Below are positions 27,178 through 34,460 of a stretch of 64,000 nucleotides of DNA, piece after piece. The notes below the pieces were generated by a model that worked only from the letters and a program-made list of their open reading frames with translations, did no database searches and was not told the DNA's origin. Numbering within the stretch: the first letter of the stretch is position 1; the number at the start of each line of letters is the position of its first letter. The DNA lies in the NCBI GenBank assembly GCA_903872345.1, contig CAIQKM010000055.1, positions 45,388-109,387 of the forward strand, written 5' to 3'. The position numbers and the translations under genes are program-made. Source of the stretch: an uncultured Verrucomicrobia subdivision 3 bacterium (GTDB taxonomy: Bacteria > Verrucomicrobiota > Verrucomicrobiia > Limisphaerales > UBA11358).

Positions 27178-28395
27178 TATTTGGGGTGGCTGATCGCTGT
27201 TGGCGTTTTCCGGCGCGTTTGAAAACTTCACCTTTTGAGCCATCGCCTGACTGTGCTCATTCCGCAAATGCCCATAAGTCTTCATGGCGAGTGCGCCGCC
27301 GTCCTTGTGGCCAAGCCAGCGTGACACGGTGGGGATGTCCACGCCGGATTCAATGCAACGAGTGGCGAACAGATGCCGCAAATCGTGGTGGGTGATTCGT
27401 TTGATTCCCAAAAGCTTTGAGGCGCGGTCAATGGACTTCTGGCATTCCCAAACCCGCATAATGGGGGTCTCCGGGCTTTCCTCCGGGCGTTCGGCTCTAA
27501 TGTGTTCCAAGAGCTTTCGCATATCGGGGATCATCGGCACGACTCGGCTTTCACCCACATGCCGCCCTTTCAATCCCGTTTCTGGATGGCCTCTGACGAG
27601 AATTTCCCCGCGTTTGAAATCGCAATCGTTCCAAGTGACAAATTTTGCTTCGCCGATTCGTAATCCGCCATAAGCCAGGAACTGAACAAGGTCGGCGGCG
27701 GGTCTGGCAAAGCCGTTGACTGGTCGCGCCACTTCAGCCACAAGCTTTTCAAACTGGCTGAATTCAGGCAGGGCAATCAGCTTCTTGGTGCGTTCCTTGG
27801 TGCGCTGGGCGGACAGGGCGGGGTTGTCATAGCGTGCGCCATATTCAATGGCGACCGCGAACACTTTGCGGAGAATGCTGACCGTGTGGTTGTGCGAGGA
27901 GGAACTGTTTGATTTGGCGTTTTTCACGCTCCATTCCAGACATTCGGTGTTGGAAATCCGGCTGACATCTTTTTCTGTCAGCCCCGGCCATGATTTCAGC
28001 AAGGCAGAGATGCGAAACTTATAGTACTCTTGGGTCTTGGGTTTGACATCTGGGTTGTCCGCCAATCGGGTTTTGAAAACTTCCAGCGCATCCCCAAAGC
28101 TCATCTTACCGTTGGCGACAGCGTTGACGCTTTGCACTTTTTGCCGCTCGATTTTTTCCAAATCGGCCAAACGCAACTTGGCGACGGTGATGGAATTTGT
28201 TTTGAGACTGCGACGAATGAGCTTGCCCTTAACGCGCAATCGGGCAAAATAAACCTCAGACGGCCTGTAGCGGACTAGATTGGCATAAGCTGTCTTTTGC
28301 CAGACTGAGTCCTCTGTTGTGTTGTCGTCTTTAGCATTCACGGTGTCAGTATCAGATTGCAGTATCAGATTGTCAATCCACACCGGAAATGCCAC
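27166..28395 (-). CDS. int: Tyrosine recombinase / integrase
   Basis: 409 residues from the ATG at 28395; a GTG at 28341 would give 391 residues and may be the true start (see the tandem repeat). N-terminal SAM-like arm and core-binding domain with LVRYRPSEVYFARLRVKGKL, then a catalytic domain with the full set: Arg246 (GGLRIGEA), His337 and Arg340 (HHDLRH), His363 (WLGHKDG) and Tyr374 (KTYGHLR). The only catalytic Lys candidate is in the beta-hairpin before His337. Family role: site-specific integration and excision through a Tyr-linked intermediate. Its 5' end faces the tRNA-Pro gene 25 bp away, so the tRNA or its edge is the likely attachment site. An excisionase-like gene lies in the same element. 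Confidence 0.92.
   Translation of the reverse strand: MAFPVWIDNLILQSDTDTVNAKDDNTTEDSVWQKTAYANLVRYRPSEVYFARLRVKGKLIRRSLKTNSITVAKLRLADLEKIERQKVQSVNAVANGKMSFGDALEVFKTRLADNPDVKPKTQEYYKFRISALLKSWPGLTEKDVSRISNTECLEWSVKNAKSNSSSSHNHTVSILRKVFAVAIEYGARYDNPALSAQRTKERTKKLIALPEFSQFEKLVAEVARPVNGFARPAADLVQFLAYGGLRIGEAKFVTWNDCDFKRGEILVRGHPETGLKGRHVGESRVVPMIPDMRKLLEHIRAERPEESPETPIMRVWECQKSIDRASKLLGIKRITHHDLRHLFATRCIESGVDIPTVSRWLGHKDGGALAMKTYGHLRNEHSQAMAQKVKFSNAPENANSDQPPQISTP
28347..28372. repeat. Two exact tandem copies of a 13-bp repeat near the tRNA
   Basis: CAGTATCAGATTG occurs at 28347-28359 and again at 28360-28372 without a gap, 49 bp from the tRNA. If the integrase starts at 28395 the repeat is inside its first codons, although 13 is not a multiple of 3. 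If it starts at the GTG at 28341 the repeat is just upstream. Position and size fit integrase arm-type binding sites (inference). Confidence 0.65.
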
Positions 28396-28398
28396 AAT
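28370..28398 (+). promoter_or_regulatory. Candidate promoter for tRNA-Pro
   Basis: TTGTCA (28370-28375), 17 bp, CACAAT (28393-28398), then 22 bp to the tRNA 5' end. Both boxes are imperfect. It lies within the integrated element and the integrase 5' end, so it would replace the native promoter if the element inserted here. Confidence 0.35.
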
Positions 28399-28420
28399 AA
28401 AGAGGCCGTAATAATTGGTT

Positions 28421-28498
28421 CGGGGCGTAGCGTAGCCCGGCTAGCGCGCTTGCTTGGGGTGCAAGAGGTCGGGAGTTCAAATCTCCCCGCCCCGACCA
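28421..28498 (+). tRNA. tRNA-Pro (anticodon GGG)
   Basis: A full cloverleaf can be drawn: acceptor CGGGGCG (28421-28427) with CGCCCCG (28488-28494), discriminator A and encoded CCA (28496-28498); anticodon stem CTTGC/GCAAG with loop TTGGGGT, anticodon GGG at 28456-28458; T stem GGGAG/CTCCC with loop TTCAAAT. It reads CCC and CCU proline codons. It is intact and is the likely attachment site of the element on its left. Confidence 0.95.
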
Positions 28499-28531
28499 TT
28501 TAATATAAGTTTTCTCGGTGTGCTCGTGGTT

Positions 28532-28572
28532 CCTGCCACTTTCCTTCCAAAAGGGTAATTGGCAGGGCTTTT
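28532..28572 (+). terminator. Terminator downstream of tRNA-Pro
   Basis: CCTGCCA (28532-28538) and TGGCAGG (28560-28566) pair around a loop that itself contains a CCTT/AAGG stem. GCTTTT follows. It lies 34 bp after the tRNA 3' end. Confidence 0.65.
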
Positions 28573-29030
28573 ATAGCCATGAAAACCGAACGATTCCCGC
28601 TGACAGTCACAGAGCTTGGCGTGTCGGCCAAACTTCGATGGACTTTCCAAGTCAAAGCCGGAAAACGTATGATTCCTTCTTCGTAAGCCTGTCGTGAACA
28701 TTCATCTTCGGCTTTGATTGCAAAAATGGTTTCCCGGCCAACAGCCGAATATTATTCGCCAAAAGGAAGGTTTGACGCCGGCAGAAGACGGAATTTGAAC
28801 ATCGGTACCACACCTTGATTTTCCGGGCGGATGATATTATCTGTCTTCAATGATTGCGGTTACATTCGAATCTTTGTCAGCCGGTCGGGCGTGGTTGCCG
28901 GCCGGGTCCGCCTTGCGGAGGGAGTTCTCCTCGCATTTGATTGCCCGGGCGTGCCGTTCCGCCCGGTGGCGGTTCTGGTCATTGTTGTGATCGCGGCGTG
29001 GCGCCGGCCCCGAATATTTTCTGGTAAAAA
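28573..29030. other. Intergenic region before phnX, nothing recognised
   Basis: About 460 bp. Short frames on both strands (for example 28831-29034) look like chance frames in GC-rich DNA and lack protein-like composition. No clear promoter was found; the leader next to phnX is GC-rich with GCCGG-type repeats and ends GGTAAAAA directly before its ATG. Confidence 0.5.
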
Positions 29031-29921
29031 ATGAGCACACCAAACTTGACTGCCTTGACTGCCAACGGCGTGCGCGCCGTTGTTTTTGACATCTCCGGAA
29101 CCGTGCTGGACTATGGCTGCCGCGGCCCGGTTGCCGCGTTTGTGGAACTGTTCGCCCGCCATGGCGTGACCGTTTCCGCGGCGGAAGCCCGCCGTCCGAT
29201 GGGCACCCACAAGCGGGACCACATCTGGACGCTCCTTTCCGACCCCGCCGTTGCCGCCCGTTGGGAGGCCGCGAGCGGTTGCCGGCCCACGCTGGCGCTG
29301 TTGGATGAACTTTGCGCGGAGTTTGCGCCGTTGCAGGCCGAGGTGTTGAAAGATTATTGCGATCTCATTCCCGGCGTGCCGGAGCTGGTGGCGGAACTGC
29401 GCCGGCGGCGGATTAAAATTGCCAGCACCACCGGCTTTGAAAGCGGCATGATTGCGGATTTGATCGCCAGCGCGACGCGGGACGGCTACATCCCCAACGT
29501 GTGGGTTTGCCCCGACCGGGTTGGCAAGGGGCGGCCCGCCCCATGGATGATTTATTATGCGGCGCGCGAAATGGGTGTTTATCCGCTGCGCACCTTTGTC
29601 AAAGTGGGCGATACGCCGGCGGACGTGGCGGAAGGTCATGCCGCCGGGGTCTGGGTGGTGTCCGTGGTCCGTTCGGGCAACGAGGTCGGTTATTCCGAAG
29701 CGGAACTGGCCGACTTGCCGGTCGCGGAACGCGAAGCCGTCATTGCCGCCGCCTACGAGAAGCTGGCCGCCTGCAATCCGCACTACCTGATCGATTCGGT
29801 GGCCGACCTGTTGCCGGTATTGGACGAGATTTCCGAACGCATTGCGTGCGGGGAAATGCCCAGTCCGGCGGAGGCCACGGTTCCCATCTTGGCACTCGCC
29901 CAACGACCGGTGGCGATCTGA
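29031..29921 (+). CDS. phnX: Phosphonoacetaldehyde hydrolase (phosphonatase)
   Basis: 296 residues, HAD superfamily. PhnX splits phosphonoacetaldehyde to acetaldehyde and phosphate, using a Schiff-base Lys. Visible: nucleophile Asp20 in VVFDISGTVLD (DWAGT in the best-known members, here DISGT); Lys61 in PMGTHKRDHI, 41 residues after the nucleophile, the same spacing as Asp12 to Lys53 in the Bacillus cereus enzyme; and the family signature GKGRPAPWMIYYAAREMGVY then KVGDTPADVAEGHAAGVWVV. The start ATG at 29031 is preceded by an A-run and no Shine-Dalgarno site. It stands alone on the plus strand, but the other genes of the same pathway (phnW, pbfA-like) lie 11-14 kb to the right. A hairpin ends it. 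Confidence 0.93.
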   Translation: MSTPNLTALTANGVRAVVFDISGTVLDYGCRGPVAAFVELFARHGVTVSAAEARRPMGTHKRDHIWTLLSDPAVAARWEAASGCRPTLALLDELCAEFAPLQAEVLKDYCDLIPGVPELVAELRRRRIKIASTTGFESGMIADLIASATRDGYIPNVWVCPDRVGKGRPAPWMIYYAAREMGVYPLRTFVKVGDTPADVAEGHAAGVWVVSVVRSGNEVGYSEAELADLPVAEREAVIAAAYEKLAACNPHYLIDSVADLLPVLDEISERIACGEMPSPAEATVPILALAQRPVAI

Positions 29922-29943
29922 CGGCAAAATCCGCTTGCCGTCA
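29919..29943. terminator. Bidirectional hairpin between convergent phnX and alcohol dehydrogenase genes
   Basis: TGACGGCAA (29919-29927) pairs with TTGCCGTCA (29935-29943), nine perfect base pairs with a 7-nt loop, starting in the phnX stop codon. It can serve both converging units. There is no strong T-run on either side. Confidence 0.6.
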
Positions 29944-29964
29944 ACGTCCGGATTCGGCCGCCGC

Positions 29965-31062
29965 TCAATGGCTGCGGCCGATGCGGATGCCGACACGGTA
30001 GGCGCCGGATTTCAATCCGCAGTCGAAAGCCTCGTTGACCGTGTCCAGATTGAACTTGTCCTCGATCAGGCTGGCAAACGGAAACCGCCAGTGGTTCTGC
30101 TCCATGAAATCCACGCCGGCGATAAAGTCCTGTTCGTTGTAATTGTGCAGTCCCTTGAGGGTATGCACATTCCGGATGAGCTGTTCGGCGCTGATTTGGA
30201 GCGGGCGTTCCGGGTGGGTGGCGCCGACGAATACGGCGGTGCCGCCGATGCCCAGCAAGCTGATCAGCCCTTCCATGGTGGCGGGCACGCCGCTGTAATC
30301 CAAGGCTATGGTCACCGGGTCCGGGCAAAGCGCCGCCACCGTTTCCTTCAGCGGCGGCGCATCCGGTTTGAGCCGGACGGTAAATTCCGCCCCGAACTTC
30401 CGGGCGATGGCCAGCCGTTCCGCGTCAATATCCGCCGCGATTATGTTGTGCGCGCCGGCACAATGGCACATGGCGCAGGCAATGACGCCCAACATGCCGG
30501 CACCGCCGATCACCACGTTGCGACCCGCCACCGGGCCGGCCAGACGCAGCGATCCGGCCACCGTGGCCACCGAGCAATTGATCAAAGTCATCAAGGGCAG
30601 GGGCAGGGGCGGGTCAATGCGGATTACCGGCGTATGCCGCCGCAGAATGCAATATTCGGCGAGCCCGCCATGCAGCGTGCTGTCCGGCCGGATCAGTTCG
30701 TGCCCGTATTTGAACAGGCCTGCCGCTTTCTGGGGAATGCCTAGGCGCGCCAGGGGCGAATCGGGGTTGGAAGCATAAATCGCCCAGGTCACCCGGCAGC
30801 CCGGCTGCAATTCCGCCCCGCGGCCATCCCTGGTGGGCGCGCCCGGATTCATCGCCACGATGGTGCCGGCAATTTCATGGCCGAGGATGGTGGGGGTCTT
30901 TTCGGTCCGCCGCCCGGAGAAGGTGTTCAGGTCACTGCGGCAAAGGGTGGTGTACTCGATGCGCACGAGGATTTCGCCTTCGCGCAGCGTGGGTATGGGC
31001 ACGGTTTCCAGCGTCAGCGGTTGGCCGGCGCCATGAAAAACCGCGATCTTGCTCGTGTCCAT
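29965..31062 (-). CDS. Phosphonate-associated zinc-type alcohol dehydrogenase
   Basis: 365 residues, medium-chain dehydrogenase/reductase. Catalytic-zinc ligands are visible: Cys41 (TLCRSDLNTFSGRR) and His62-Glu63 (TILGHEIAG). A Rossmann GxGxxG-type stretch reads VVIGGAGMLGVIACAMC. The segment that in relatives holds the four structural-zinc cysteines reads WAIYASNPDSPLARLGIPQK here and has none of them, so the structural zinc is probably lost. The closest family I know is the 'phosphonate catabolism associated alcohol dehydrogenase' group, which is found next to phosphonatase-like HAD genes. The reaction is unproven; oxidation or reduction of a phosphonate-derived alcohol or aldehyde is inferred. 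It starts 3 bp after the HAD gene and is clearly in the same operon. Confidence 0.85.
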   Translation of the reverse strand: MDTSKIAVFHGAGQPLTLETVPIPTLREGEILVRIEYTTLCRSDLNTFSGRRTEKTPTILGHEIAGTIVAMNPGAPTRDGRGAELQPGCRVTWAIYASNPDSPLARLGIPQKAAGLFKYGHELIRPDSTLHGGLAEYCILRRHTPVIRIDPPLPLPLMTLINCSVATVAGSLRLAGPVAGRNVVIGGAGMLGVIACAMCHCAGAHNIIAADIDAERLAIARKFGAEFTVRLKPDAPPLKETVAALCPDPVTIALDYSGVPATMEGLISLLGIGGTAVFVGATHPERPLQISAEQLIRNVHTLKGLHNYNEQDFIAGVDFMEQNHWRFPFASLIEDKFNLDTVNEAFDCGLKSGAYRVGIRIGRSH

Positions 31063-31065
31063 AAA

Positions 31066-31794
31066 TCAGCAAAATTCGCTGGCGATCAGGGCGGGCAGTT
31101 CCTTCACGCTGGGGATCACATGCGTGTGCCGGTAGCAACCCCAGGCGGTGACGGGGCGCGACCCGCTCATTACGCCGATCACACCCCGGCAGCCGGCGTT
31201 GGTTCCCTCAAGCATGTCCGCCGGGGTGTCGCCAATCTTAATTACCTGGTCCACGCTTTGAACATCCAGTTCGCCCATCGCGTAAAAAATCATGAACGGC
31301 GCCGGCCGGCCCCGCTGCTTGGGGTCGTGCTCGACATCCACCGAGAGATCCACCAAGCCGTCGCGCCGCCAGCCCAAGCTGTCCATGATCACTTCGGTGA
31401 TCTGGCGGTGAAAACCCGTGTTCGTGGCCACCTTGATGCCGTGTTCGTGGCACCAGCGGAACGTGTCCGTCGCGCCTGGAATCTCTTTCACTTCGCGGCG
31501 GTAGTGGTTGATCATGATTTCTTCATAACGGTGAAACACCTGCGTCGCAAATTCAAGCGTATCCGGCGACTGGCCTTTTTCAAAATCCCGGAAGTCCGCC
31601 GCCCGGCCCCGGGAACGGGCGACCAGATATTGGTACAGATGAATTTTATTCGTGCCCATGTGCAGCACAATCTCGTCCGGGGTGGTGGGCAGTCCGTGTT
31701 CCTGCGCGGCCTGATACAGGCAGTCGCGCACGCCGCTGTCGTCCTGCACCGTGGTGCCGGAGAGATCAAATACCGCCAGCTTGATTTTTGACAT
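31066..31794 (-). CDS. Phosphonatase-like HAD hydrolase
   Basis: 242 residues, HAD superfamily of the PhnX-like group. Nucleophile Asp10 in AVFDLSGTTV; Lys50 in HMGTNKIHLYQYL is 40 residues further, close to the Schiff-base Lys position of PhnX; the C-terminal signature is RGRPAPFMIFYAM then KIGDTPADMLEGTNAGCRGV. It is the first gene of a two-gene operon with the alcohol dehydrogenase and is divergent from the AraC regulator. It shares the pathway context with phnX but has a different cap region, so a related substrate is likely. Family assignment is firm; the substrate is not known. Confidence 0.85.
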   Translation of the reverse strand: MSKIKLAVFDLSGTTVQDDSGVRDCLYQAAQEHGLPTTPDEIVLHMGTNKIHLYQYLVARSRGRAADFRDFEKGQSPDTLEFATQVFHRYEEIMINHYRREVKEIPGATDTFRWCHEHGIKVATNTGFHRQITEVIMDSLGWRRDGLVDLSVDVEHDPKQRGRPAPFMIFYAMGELDVQSVDQVIKIGDTPADMLEGTNAGCRGVIGVMSGSRPVTAWGCYRHTHVIPSVKELPALIASEFC

Positions 31795-32063
31795 ATGATT
31801 AATGGCTCAGTTGTGTTTTTGGTATTTTGCCGGTTAACATCTTATTGAATGGCTTCAAGATGCTCCGCTTGTCGGCTTGGGGGCAAGCCGGGCTGATGTT
31901 CGCTTTCCGTCTGCTTCGTCGTCGTCGGTTTCCTTTTTGACCGTGCCGGCCGGACTGGCTGGAATTTCGCCTTATATTTTGTTACTTCGATGTAACCCAA
32001 AAGTCGCTTTCCCGGGCGGATGCGGCCGATAGAGTGTAGTTTCGGTTTATTAGGAGACACACT
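31795..32063. promoter_or_regulatory. Shared divergent control region, HAD operon and AraC gene
   Basis: 269 bp between divergent starts. Seen: the dyad GTTACTTCGATGTAAC at 31981-31996; the sequence TGCCGGTTAAC at 31828-31838, repeated exactly at 33050-33060 upstream of the prepilin gene; and an AGGAG Shine-Dalgarno site at 32052-32056 before the AraC start. The repeats are candidate AraC-protein sites (inference). Confidence 0.5.
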
Positions 32064-33032
32064 ATGCAAACAATCACGACTAAATCATTGGACGGGGGCC
32101 GGGCCGGGGACAGCCAAACTGGTCCGGCGCGGGAGCCCAAGCCGGCCAGCGTGTTTTGGACGCGCCAGGACGGTCAGATGTGTCTCCAGAATTTCCGGCC
32201 CGAGGGCGACCTTAGTTTCAAGCCGCATACTTATTCTGAATACACCATAGTCGTTTGCCTGGAAGGGGAGATTGCCAAAACCCAGATGGGCCAGACGGTG
32301 GTCGTGGGGCAGGGGGGCACCATGATTGGCAACCATGGCGTGGAACATACCAGCGGCTACCAGTCGCATAACGGCAAGCCCTGCGAAGCGGTCATCATGT
32401 CGGTGGAACGCCGGGTGCTGGATCCGCTGGCGCGGGAATTTAACCTGCCCACCGCCAACGGCGACACCAGTCCGGCCTTTCTGGGCAAGCTCGAAAGCGC
32501 CGCGCTGCACAGTCTCGCGCGGGACATTGCCGGCGAATTGCGCGGCGGGTTGCCCGGTTACAGGCTGGTGGTTGATGCCATGGCCACCCGGCTGCTGGTG
32601 GAAACCATGCGGGCCTGGCCGCGCGCGGGCGTGGAAACCATGCCGGCGGATTTGACGCCCCGGCTGCCGCGCCGTGACTTTGTGCGCGCCCACGAGTTTA
32701 TGCGCTGGTGCCGCAAGGACAGTTTCCGTTTGCAAAATCTCTGCCAGTATCTTGGCACCAGCGAGGAACGCTTTGCCCGCCTCTTTCTGGCTTCCACCCG
32801 GGAGACGCCCGCCAGCTTTTATAACCAGATGCTGCTCGAACGTTCCCGCGAGCTGTTGCGCGACCAGAAGCTGTCCGTCAAGGAAATCGGCTTTCAGCTC
32901 GGCTTCAAAACCAGCAGCCATTTTATTGCCGCTTTCCGCCGGGAATACGCGGCCACCCCCCAGGAATGGCGCCAAGGTGCCGGTCAGGTTACAGCGCGTT
33001 ACAATCCGGTTAAAACAGTCGTCGGAAGTTAG
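32064..33032 (+). CDS. AraC-family transcriptional regulator
   Basis: 322 residues. The C-terminal HTH pair covers roughly 215-310: FRLQNLCQYLGTSEERFARL and then LSVKEIGFQLGFKTSSHFIA with the AraC signature ending FRREYAATPQEWRQ. The N-terminal half, with YSEYTIVVCLEGEIAKTQMG followed by GGTMIGNHGVEHTSG, looks like a cupin-type sensing domain. AraC proteins activate nearby genes in response to a small ligand. It is divergent from the HAD-alcohol dehydrogenase operon and upstream of the prepilin, lipoprotein and LamG genes, so a phosphonate or derived aldehyde is a likely ligand (inference). The start has an AGGAG site 7 bp upstream. The stop is TAG. Confidence 0.88.
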   Translation: MQTITTKSLDGGRAGDSQTGPAREPKPASVFWTRQDGQMCLQNFRPEGDLSFKPHTYSEYTIVVCLEGEIAKTQMGQTVVVGQGGTMIGNHGVEHTSGYQSHNGKPCEAVIMSVERRVLDPLAREFNLPTANGDTSPAFLGKLESAALHSLARDIAGELRGGLPGYRLVVDAMATRLLVETMRAWPRAGVETMPADLTPRLPRRDFVRAHEFMRWCRKDSFRLQNLCQYLGTSEERFARLFLASTRETPASFYNQMLLERSRELLRDQKLSVKEIGFQLGFKTSSHFIAAFRREYAATPQEWRQGAGQVTARYNPVKTVVGS

Positions 33033-33110
33033 GGGATTGCGTGCAAGGATGCCGGTTAACTGATACCCAGTTTCCTTGGGGTAACTAACCCGGGCAGGCA
33101 TAGTGCAGCG

Positions 33111-34001
33111 GTGAGCATTTTTTGTGAACATCACCTGTCTCCCTCGCGCAACGGGGTTTCGTCCGTGAAAAGCTGGCGTACCGCCAAGGGTTTTACGCTG
33201 ATCGAACTGCTGGTTGTGATTGCCATCATCGCGATCCTCGCGGCCATGTTGTTGCCGACGCTCGCCAAAGCCAAGGAAAAGGCGCGGATGACCCAATGCA
33301 TTTCCAATCAGCGGCAGATTGGCCTGGCCGGGAGCATCTATGCCGACGACAACCAGGATACGTTTTTTTGCAACAGTTCGGACAGCGGCCCTTGGATTCC
33401 CAATGGCGGTGCCTGGTACGTTAACCCCCGATCCACCATCGAACTGGCCTCCACCGATGACTCCGCCTATTGGGCCGTGGGTTACAAACAATATTTTTCC
33501 GACGCCAAAACCCTGTTTTCCTGTCCGGATGTCATCAACACGGCGGTGGATCAGTGGCATGATGGCGGTCTCTATTATCCCGCCGATTTCTGGTACAACT
33601 CCTGTTACGGCCTTTGCGATTTTTTAATTAAACCTTGGGCAGGTCAAGGCTCGCAATATGGTGTCGGCAACCGTGGCCCGTTGAAGCGGTCCAGTTATCG
33701 CAGTCCGCAGAGCACCATTTTTTGTCAGGATTCCACCGAGCAAAAGAATGAAGGTACGGATGACACGCTCGGATTGTTTCCCGGCTACAGTACCATCCTG
33801 GATCAATGGGGGCCGGAAGGGCCGCTGCAACCGCTGTATCCCGGGGTGGATTTGATCTCCGGTTGGTGGCGCCATAGCAGCTCTTGCGTGACGCTTTGGG
33901 TGCCCGGGAATGTGAGCCGGATCAAGAAGGTGCCGCGCAATGTCGGCGTGGATTATCGCTGGTACACCGGCGAGGTGCCGGCGGTGATGCCGAAATTCTA
34001 A
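33111..34001 (+). CDS. Prepilin-type (type II secretion G-like) secreted protein
   Basis: 296 residues from GTG 33111; GTG 33165 gives a shorter leader of the usual size and may be the true start. The leader is basic, then [20 protein letters not shown], the class III prepilin signal with cleavage before Phe and N-methylation. The mature part starts [20 protein letters not shown], the helix typical of planctomycete and verrucomicrobial pseudopilin-like surface proteins, and goes on with a Cys-containing beta domain. These are abundant in this phylum and their exact roles are unknown. It lies between the AraC gene and a lipoprotein, 13 bp before the latter. Confidence 0.85.
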   Translation: MSIFCEHHLSPSRNGVSSVKSWRTAKGFTLIELLVVIAIIAILAAMLLPTLAKAKEKARMTQCISNQRQIGLAGSIYADDNQDTFFCNSSDSGPWIPNGGAWYVNPRSTIELASTDDSAYWAVGYKQYFSDAKTLFSCPDVINTAVDQWHDGGLYYPADFWYNSCYGLCDFLIKPWAGQGSQYGVGNRGPLKRSSYRSPQSTIFCQDSTEQKNEGTDDTLGLFPGYSTILDQWGPEGPLQPLYPGVDLISGWWRHSSSCVTLWVPGNVSRIKKVPRNVGVDYRWYTGEVPAVMPKF

Positions 34002-34014
34002 CCCACTCTATTTT

Positions 34015-34398
34015 ATGCGTCCTCAAATCGTTGCCGGGAGCGTGAGTCTGCTGGCCTTGTCTCTTTTGATCGCGGCGGGTTGTTCCAAGTCGGGTGCCAG
34101 CGCGCCGGATGCGTTGGCGGCGGATAAAATTCCTGACGCCGTCAACCAGGCCTTCGCCGGCGCGGCGGATGACGCACGCCAGCAAGTGGCGAGCGTGGTT
34201 ACGGATGTGCAAGCCAAGGACAGTTCCACGGCGTTTGTGGATTTGCAGAACTTGTCCGTGCGGCCAAATCTTACGCCCGAACAGCGGCAAGTCGTGGTGC
34301 GGGCCATGCAAACGACCCTGCAACAGGTTCGTGCCGATGCCACCAACGGAAATTCCACCGCGCAAAAGGTGCTGCACCAATATATTTCCACCCGTTGA
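34015..34398 (+). CDS. Small putative lipoprotein
   Basis: 127 residues. N-terminal signal with lipobox LLIAAGC at about residues 17-23, so lipidation on Cys is likely. The mature part is helical and polar (DAVNQAFAGAADDARQQVAS, then QNLSVRPNLTPEQRQVVVRA and TLQQVRADATNGNSTAQKVL). No known domain. It lies 13 bp after the prepilin gene and 62 bp before the LamG protein, probably in one operon with them. It could be a periplasmic helical partner of the LamG protein (inference). Confidence 0.8.
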   Translation: MRPQIVAGSVSLLALSLLIAAGCSKSGASAPDALAADKIPDAVNQAFAGAADDARQQVASVVTDVQAKDSSTAFVDLQNLSVRPNLTPEQRQVVVRAMQTTLQQVRADATNGNSTAQKVLHQYISTR

Positions 34399-34460
34399 AC
34401 CCGTTTTTTCCTCCATCCCTAATCTTAAACCTAAAAAAACCACGCAGTCTTGTCTTCATC

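Larger units (their letters stand above)
1..28420. mobile_element. Integrated plasmid-like element abutting tRNA-Pro (left end not in window)
   Basis: Seen: a tyrosine recombinase gene begins 25 bp from the 5' end of an intact tRNA-Pro gene. To its left lie an excisionase-like HTH protein, two XRE regulators, a replication-initiator-like protein with iteron-like repeats, a methylase-helicase giant, a SymE-like toxin and a large RHS toxin locus. Known: int, xis, rep and large methylase-helicase genes are typical of integrative plasmids and ICEs in many phyla, and tRNA genes are common integration sites. Inferred: the 28.4 kb is one element or part of one. No conjugation genes are visible and no repeat of the tRNA sequence was found by eye on the left, so the left boundary is unknown and may lie outside the window. 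The PEP-CTERM and Fn3/CBM6 genes near the edge may or may not belong to it. Confidence 0.6.

Noticed and set aside
28831..29034. 67-aa plus-strand frame before phnX
   Set aside because: Runs into the phnX start without Shine-Dalgarno support; composition is like chance frames in the same GC-rich leader.
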